Source: Deltaproteobacteria bacterium
GTDB taxonomy: Bacteria > Myxococcota_A > Polyangia > JAAYKL01
Assembly: GCA_011389755.1 (NCBI GenBank)
Contig: JAABTR010000206.1
Span: 1-14,877, forward strand
Reading direction: 5' to 3'
Length of the DNA: 14,877 nucleotides
The position numbers were made by a program, and so were the translations under genes. Shown piece after piece: positions 13,267 to 14,877 of the stretch. The number at the start of each line of letters is the position of its first letter. Position 1 is the first letter of the stretch. The notes below the pieces were generated by a model that saw nothing but the letters and a program-made list of their open reading frames with translations, was not told the origin of the DNA and made no database searches.

Positions 13267-14364
13267 TCAAATGAGGGCGAAGTCGACGTAGGAGGGCTGT
13301 CTGGAAGCTTCCTGAGACAGGGCGAGAGTGTCAGAAGTCGAAAACTGAAAGACGTTGGTGGACATTTTGGTCTTCCAGGTCTTTTCGATGCTTTGGGCGA
13401 GAGGGTCGGCCTGGTGGAAGCTCGCCCAGAGGAACTGATGGAGCCCCTTTTTTTTCATCGCATTGAGTTCGGCGTGAACCAACGAGCGCAGCGCGTCGAG
13501 GTGATCCCGCTTCGCCGCCGGGAACCTCAAGAAGACGTGGCGCAGGGGGTGCCCTTTTTTTGGCAGAGGCGGCAAACCCATAAGAGGTTTAACCGCCCGC
13601 AACCCCGCAAGGAGCGCGGCGGTCGATGAGCTCGTTTTTTGGACGACGGTGCGGCGCATCTCGAACTGATCCCAAAAAGCCGCAGCGGCCACGATGCGGC
13701 CTTTGTGCTCGGCGACTCGGAGGCAATCGATCCCGAAGCCGTGGCCTTGATTGAGCGCGCGTTCGAGATGTCCTTCGTCGAAGAGCGGCGATGAAGCGTA
13801 GTCTTTGTAGGTCGTGTGTAGCAACTTTGAAATGGCCGGCACATCCTCCAAAGATGCTGTGCGAATGTCGAAGGCGGGATCCACCCGGTATCGGCGGTAG
13901 GGCATCACCTGGTAGATGTGGGCCATGCCGGCGTGGACGGCAGGGCACAGCTCCTTGGACGCCCAGGAGACGATGTTCAAGGAGCGATCGTTGCCCGCAA
14001 TGATTTCCGCCTCGGCCATATCGTACTCATCATTCTCCAAAGCGTGTCTGAGATATTGGCGCGACAGAACCTTGCCGAGCTTTCGGCTGCGGGCGCGCGG
14101 GTGGACCTTGAGATCGCAACCGTAGAGCTGCCGAACTTTGTCGCCGCGGTAGCGGACCCACCTGGAGACGCCGCAGATGCACCCGAGGGGCTCTTTGTTC
14201 TCCTCGGCGATCCAAAGGCGCTGCCGGTCTCCTTGGAGTCTCGTTAGCGCAAAGAAGTCCGGCGCTCTGTCCACGTAGGCGGTGACTGCTCCGATCATGG
14301 GGGTCTCACGAGTCAGTTCAATGAGGCTTTCGTTGTCGGCGGGCGTGGCTTCTCGAAGTTCCAT
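13267..14364 (-). CDS. Tandem GNAT-domain N-acetyltransferase-like protein
   Basis: This 365-aa cytoplasmic protein has two GNAT-type halves. The first (1 to about 165) opens with LREATPADNESLIELTRE and contains DLKVHPRARSRKLGKVL, where the Arg/Lys-rich loop before LGK is the acetyl-CoA pyrophosphate-binding segment, then AEIIAGNDRSLNIVSW. The second (about 175-340) restarts with FDIRTASLEDVPAISKLL and contains HKGRIVAAAAFWD, but its acetyl-CoA loop is less clear, so it may be structural. The acceptor is unknown. The ATG at 14364 is preferred to an earlier frame opening at 14457 because it starts at the domain boundary and has a GGAG 10 nt upstream. The upstream gene ends only 4 nt before it, so the two form an operon. 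Confidence 0.82.
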   Translation of the reverse strand: MELREATPADNESLIELTRETPMIGAVTAYVDRAPDFFALTRLQGDRQRLWIAEENKEPLGCICGVSRWVRYRGDKVRQLYGCDLKVHPRARSRKLGKVLSRQYLRHALENDEYDMAEAEIIAGNDRSLNIVSWASKELCPAVHAGMAHIYQVMPYRRYRVDPAFDIRTASLEDVPAISKLLHTTYKDYASSPLFDEGHLERALNQGHGFGIDCLRVAEHKGRIVAAAAFWDQFEMRRTVVQKTSSSTAALLAGLRAVKPLMGLPPLPKKGHPLRHVFLRFPAAKRDHLDALRSLVHAELNAMKKKGLHQFLWASFHQADPLAQSIEKTWKTKMSTNVFQFSTSDTLALSQEASRQPSYVDFALI

Positions 14365-14368
14365 TTTT

Positions 14369-14877
14369 TTAGGTCTCCGTGGGCAGCGCTTGGGGGCCTG
14401 TTTGGTCCGCCAGCGCCTTGGTCTGGGCCCTGCGCCTGCTGGACCGCTTGATTGCATCGAAAGCCGCTGCTTTTTTGGCGTTGTAAGCGTTTTCGTCGAC
14501 CAGGTTGTGGTACAAAAACAGCTCTGACGGCTCTGTTTTGGTAAAGACGAGTTTGATCACCTGCATGAGCAGGAACAGGCACAAAACGAGCATCGGGACG
14601 ATGTCTTTCTTGTCAAAGACGTCGTAAGCGACCTCTTTTTGTTCCGCGCGCCACTTTTTGCGCATGCGGGATCGCTCCTGCCACCGCTCAGGCCCTTTGA
14701 AATACGTGCCGAAGTACCAGATCGCGTCGGCGAACTCGGTCGACGTCTTGGCGTTTGGGCGACAGGCGGGCAGGAGGGGCGCCGGCTCATCATTCGCGAT
14801 TTTTATCCAGCTGCCTATGAGATCCACACCGGCGCTGTGCCCGGCGTTGAGTCCCACCGAAGCGCGGGGGTTGCAAT
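14369..14877 (-). CDS. C-terminal part of an unrecognised membrane-associated protein (gene runs off the right edge)
   Basis: The frame is open from the window end to a TAA at 14371-14369, giving about 169 codons. A GTG at 14857 is possible, but the frame continues upstream with CNPRAS, so the true start is probably outside. NAGHSAGVDLIGSW near the visible start looks like part of a folded enzyme or binding domain that I cannot name. It is followed by an acidic/basic helical segment (GPERWQERSRMRKKWRAEQK), one clear membrane segment (IVPMLVLCLFLLMQVIKLVF) and a charged cytoplasmic-type tail rich in Ala, Lys and Arg. It precedes the GNAT gene with a 4-nt gap. Confidence 0.65.
   Translation of the reverse strand, partial: CNPRASVGLNAGHSAGVDLIGSWIKIANDEPAPLLPACRPNAKTSTEFADAIWYFGTYFKGPERWQERSRMRKKWRAEQKEVAYDVFDKKDIVPMLVLCLFLLMQVIKLVFTKTEPSELFLYHNLVDENAYNAKKAAAFDAIKRSSRRRAQTKALADQTGPQALPTET

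Noticed and set aside
13058..13270. Minus-strand 70-codon frame between the GNAT and two-TM genes
   Set aside because: It starts with TTG without a ribosome site, overlaps both neighbours and has no recognisable feature.

Overview
The window looks like chromosomal DNA of a GC-rich Gram-negative bacterium. Support for this comes from two lipoprotein signals, an OmpA/Pal-type peptidoglycan-binding lipoprotein, an RstAB-like two-component pair and many ATGA/GTGA gene overlaps. The mix of a CotH-family lipoprotein, chromosomal-type ParAB and a large acyl-CoA dehydrogenase would fit a deltaproteobacterial lineage (Myxococcota/Bradymonadota-like). That placement is inference. No rRNA, CRISPR array, transposase or phage gene is visible.

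Layout. 1-623 (-): start of a CotH-family lipoprotein gene, cut by the window edge. 624-918: divergent control region with two near-identical 14-bp boxes resembling the RstA box, one pointing at each gene. 919-3005 (+): response regulator and sensor kinase of the RstA/RstB type, with overlapping stop and start. 2969-3364: a graveyard on the minus strand holding the last 28 codons of a second UbiA-like gene, an internally deleted PIN-domain gene and a fragment overlapping its start. 3366-5119 (-): Erg6-like methyltransferase followed by a UbiA-family prenyltransferase, translationally coupled. 5197-5913 (+): family-2 glycosyltransferase of the polyprenyl-phosphate type. 5960-7623 (-): parA-parB chromosome partitioning operon. 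7939-8350 (+): tRNA operon Val(UAC)-Asp(GUC)-Asp(GUC) with a promoter and a strong intrinsic terminator. 8452-10149 (+): acyl-CoA dehydrogenase family protein. 10335-12005 (-): OmpA-domain lipoprotein with three internal helical repeats. 12264-13061 (-): two-TM protein of unknown function. 13267-14877 (-): tandem-GNAT protein preceded by the C-terminal part of an unrecognised membrane protein.

How the parts may work together. The RstAB-like pair probably controls itself and the CotH lipoprotein through the paired boxes. The methyltransferase and UbiA protein probably act in sequence on a prenylated lipid or quinone-like product, and the divergent glycosyltransferase may use a polyprenyl-phosphate lipid. 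ParA and ParB form a standard segregation pair, but no parS site was found in the window. The most unusual stretch is 2950-3365, where a duplicated UbiA end, a dead PIN gene and an apparently extended kinase C-terminus meet.
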